DNA from: Symbiodinium natans | Taxonomy: Eukaryota > Sar > Dinophyceae > Suessiales > Symbiodiniaceae | Assembly (NCBI GenBank): GCA_905221605.1 | Contig: CAJNDS010000835.1 | Coordinates: 434,001 to 498,000 of the forward strand | Reading direction: 5' to 3' | Length of the DNA: 64,000 nucleotides | In this document: in pieces, positions 61,670-64,000 of the stretch | Layout of the letters: each line of letters opens with the position of its first letter | Position numbering within the stretch: the stretch's first letter is position 1 | The notes under the pieces: model-generated | The model's input: only the letters and a program-made list of their open reading frames with translations | What the model was told of the DNA's origin: nothing | Databases searched by the model: none | Program-made: the position numbers and the translations under genes

Positions 61670-64000
61670 GAATCCTTAAACCTCAACCCCGCCCCCCCTC
61701 CCCCCCCCCCCATAAGACAATCCGTCGCTGGACCTGACCTCATGAATGCTCTCAGCTGCTCCGACCCTCAGCTCATCCGACCTTGCGGGTTATGAATACC
61801 ATGAGGGCTTGACAGTACTCCTTCGCGCCGGCCTCAACCTACCCCAATTTAAGACGATGCTTCTTGGCTAAATGAACCACAGGTTCAGGGTTGGACAGGG
61901 AAGATGTACCACTATCAGCACGTGTGGAGCTCAGGCAAAAAGGTTGTAGTAGGGCGAGAAACGAATCTCGACCCCAGGCGCTATGGTTCTGATGCGAGAC
62001 CCTAAACCCGAAACCCTTGACGAACCAGAAGTCCTCAGTTCCAACACCAAGCCTCGAGATCGTGACTTCAATTCATCAGCCCTTCCGCCATGGATTCCGC
62101 GCGCGGCGCGGCTCGGGCTGTGGGTGCTGCGCTGGCACTCACCGGGGCAGGCGGGCATGTGAAAGGGTGTAGGGTTCAGTGGGGGAAGTTTTTTGTGCAT
62201 TGTGATGCTGTATACGAACAAAGTATGCATGGAAACTTGCAGAAGATATTTACACACGCAGCGTGCATTACATACCTCTCCTCTCTCTGTCTCTGTGTGT
62301 TCTTCTCGGCGCTGTACAGATTTTGCAGACACTATATAGCTGTTAGCAGAGCTGGTGTAGACTTCAATCCAGAGCTTGGGCTGCGACAAAGCAAGGCTTT
62401 CCTTTGATCCCCGAACTTAGCAAAGCGCCACCATACTCAAGCCCTTAGTAGAGCACAAAGCCTTATGCACCCTCCCCGAAGCCAGAGCGAGCTGAGCGCA
62501 GATAGGCGAATAGGCGGCTGCCGGAAAGTCAGCGGTGAGCGTCCTTTTTCATATATGCACAGAGTCACCATACAATCGAAGACCAAGCAGCAGTTCATCA
62601 TAGTTCGTCTGCCTTCGCTAGCTGCCCAGTCTGCGCACGGAGAACTGCAAAACTCAGACATGGGGGTTTGCCAAAATTAAGGGGGTCACCTTTTTTGGGC
62701 TTTCCTAGAATCGACATTATTCTCGCATTCATGGGGGCACAAGTATTCGGGGTAACGTCGTTTGGGGACATGCCCACATAGTCCGAGTAGCACGGAAAAC
62801 ATCCTCGGCCATGCCTCGCAGGTCTTGGCCTTCTGATTTGGAGCCGGTGGAGCGTCCCCACGCGCCTGCGTGTGCGGAATGCGAAACAGAGGCACTGGAT
62901 GTCCCGCACCATTTTGTCATCTTGCTTGGTCCTCTCGGAAGTTTCAAGCTTGGCAGTGCGCACGATGAAGCCTCGTGCGGAGCTCCTTGCGTCAGCCGGA
63001 GCTGTGTTTGCAATCTGTTGTCATGCGTAGGAGTCATCAAAACTAGATAGATTGAGAAGTTCTTGCCCTTGAAAATCATCGTGCGGCTGCATGATGTGGA
63101 TGTGCTACTGTGGTATGGCTGCGCCAGCCTGCAACCGTTACTACGATGCGCCTACCCTCAAAAACTTAATATCTACGGCGCGGCACGTCGGCTGCAAAAA
63201 TTTTGCAAAGCAGCGCGCATAGTCAGTGATCAAGCGACCGGAGGGCTTTGTAATCTGGAGTTTTGCAGGCGCTGGCTCCGTCGGATGAAGTGCTTCATCT
63301 TCGACTCTTTGCGGCTTGTAGTGCTGCGAGGCGATGTGAGGTTTCTTGTTGGGGTGTTGTGGCACCGGGCTTGGTTTCAGCGCCTGCAGCCTCTTCGAAT
63401 TTCAGGGCTTCACTTGCGACCCGCAACGCCAATATTGGTGTTATGTCGCTTTGGGCTTTGGGGGTCTCCTGCGCAAGCGCGCGTGCCTGGATGCCAAGCC
63501 TAGAATGCAATGTGGCGAAGTGACAAGAAGTATGGCCCTGACAGTCATAAGGACATCGATGGCGTCATCCACAATGCTGGCACGCCTGTGGCAGGTGCTG
63601 GAGAGGCTGTGGAGGCGAGAGAGAATGAGAGGGAGAGAGAGAGAGAAAGGACCTCCATCCGGCACGTCGACTTGTCTCACAAATAGACCGAACCGCCGGA
63701 GCACGCCCTCTCGGGCAGTCCCCTGGGGGGACTATGTGCAGAGGAAGTAAGGAAGGCGAGAGAGAGAGAGCTGATTCAGGAACCTTCGAGGAATGCAGCT
63801 CTGACTAGTCAGGCAAGCGTGTGCAATCGAAGCAAACAGTTGACCATCAGGAGCCGCATCCGCAAGCAACAGTCGAGTTTGACATTTTCCGGCGGTATAC
63901 TGGGAAACATATTCAAGGAATCTTTTGTGAGGGTTTCGAAGGCCAACCCAGGATAGGAAGTGGATGTGGTGATGTCCGACCTGTAGCGACACTGGGGGAT
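61670..64000. other. No identified gene
   Basis: Probably intron or unrecognised exons of the reductase gene. C runs lie at 61410-61427 and 61690-61711, GA runs at about 63628-63650 and 63755-63770. Frames at 62811-63050 (+), 63063-63503 (+) and 63732-63992 (-) have no recognised domain; the last (86 codons) is the most protein-like. Confidence 0.45.

Overview
This is nuclear DNA from a eukaryote, and the sequence points to a dinoflagellate, probably Symbiodiniaceae-like. The signs are tiny exons, introns with GT, GC and GA donors and an AG|G acceptor, a 12-nt match to the 3' half of the dinoflagellate spliced leader, a dinoflagellate-type CCCH/Ty3 retroelement, and dozens of short (TTTAGGG)n/(CCCTAAA)n tracts scattered through the interior. 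There are no bacterial operons and no rRNA genes. Most of the coding content is split into exons of 26-140 bp, so simple ORF calling misses it. I rebuilt genes by matching translated islands to known families and checking splice phase.

Layout. 1-6.7 kb (minus strand): a degenerate LTR-type retroelement with a gag-like ORF, a pol-like ORF (CCCH fingers, protease, RT connection/RNase H, unknown domain) and a further open frame running off the left edge. A spliced-leader-like site lies just upstream of gag. 8.2-13.1 kb (+): a multi-exon gene for a PH-like (ISP-like) protein, with an 866-bp foldback element in one intron. 13-24 kb: MITE-like elements, orphan exons, extreme G-rich tracts, a segmental tandem repeat and a possible cysteine-rich RING-like exon. 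25.1-27.8 kb (+): the nascent polypeptide-associated complex beta subunit (NAC-beta/BTF3), five exons. 28.4-29.5 kb (-): an unidentified gene. 30-44 kb: many orphan plus-strand exons between telomere-like tracts, including a clear C-terminal exon pair at 35.1-35.5 kb. 44.6-50.8 kb (+): a SET-domain protein gene, whose 2.5-kb intron carries an intact 410-codon TBC-domain-like ORF and an inverted-repeat element. 51-58.5 kb: orphan exons, microsatellites and a second copy of the 100-bp MITE. 59.6 kb onward (+): the N-terminal exons of a glutathione reductase. The last 2.3 kb holds nothing I can identify.

Main theme. The telomere-like repeats sit inside introns. In many cases the 5' part of an intron carries TTTAGGG and the 3' part carries CCCTAAA, so exons are bracketed CCCTAAA-exon-TTTAGGG. 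At several donors the GT is the start of GTTTAGGG itself. This suggests that telomeric repeat has been recruited into, or spread by, introns. The genes look like unrelated housekeeping loci; I see no operon-like functional link between them.
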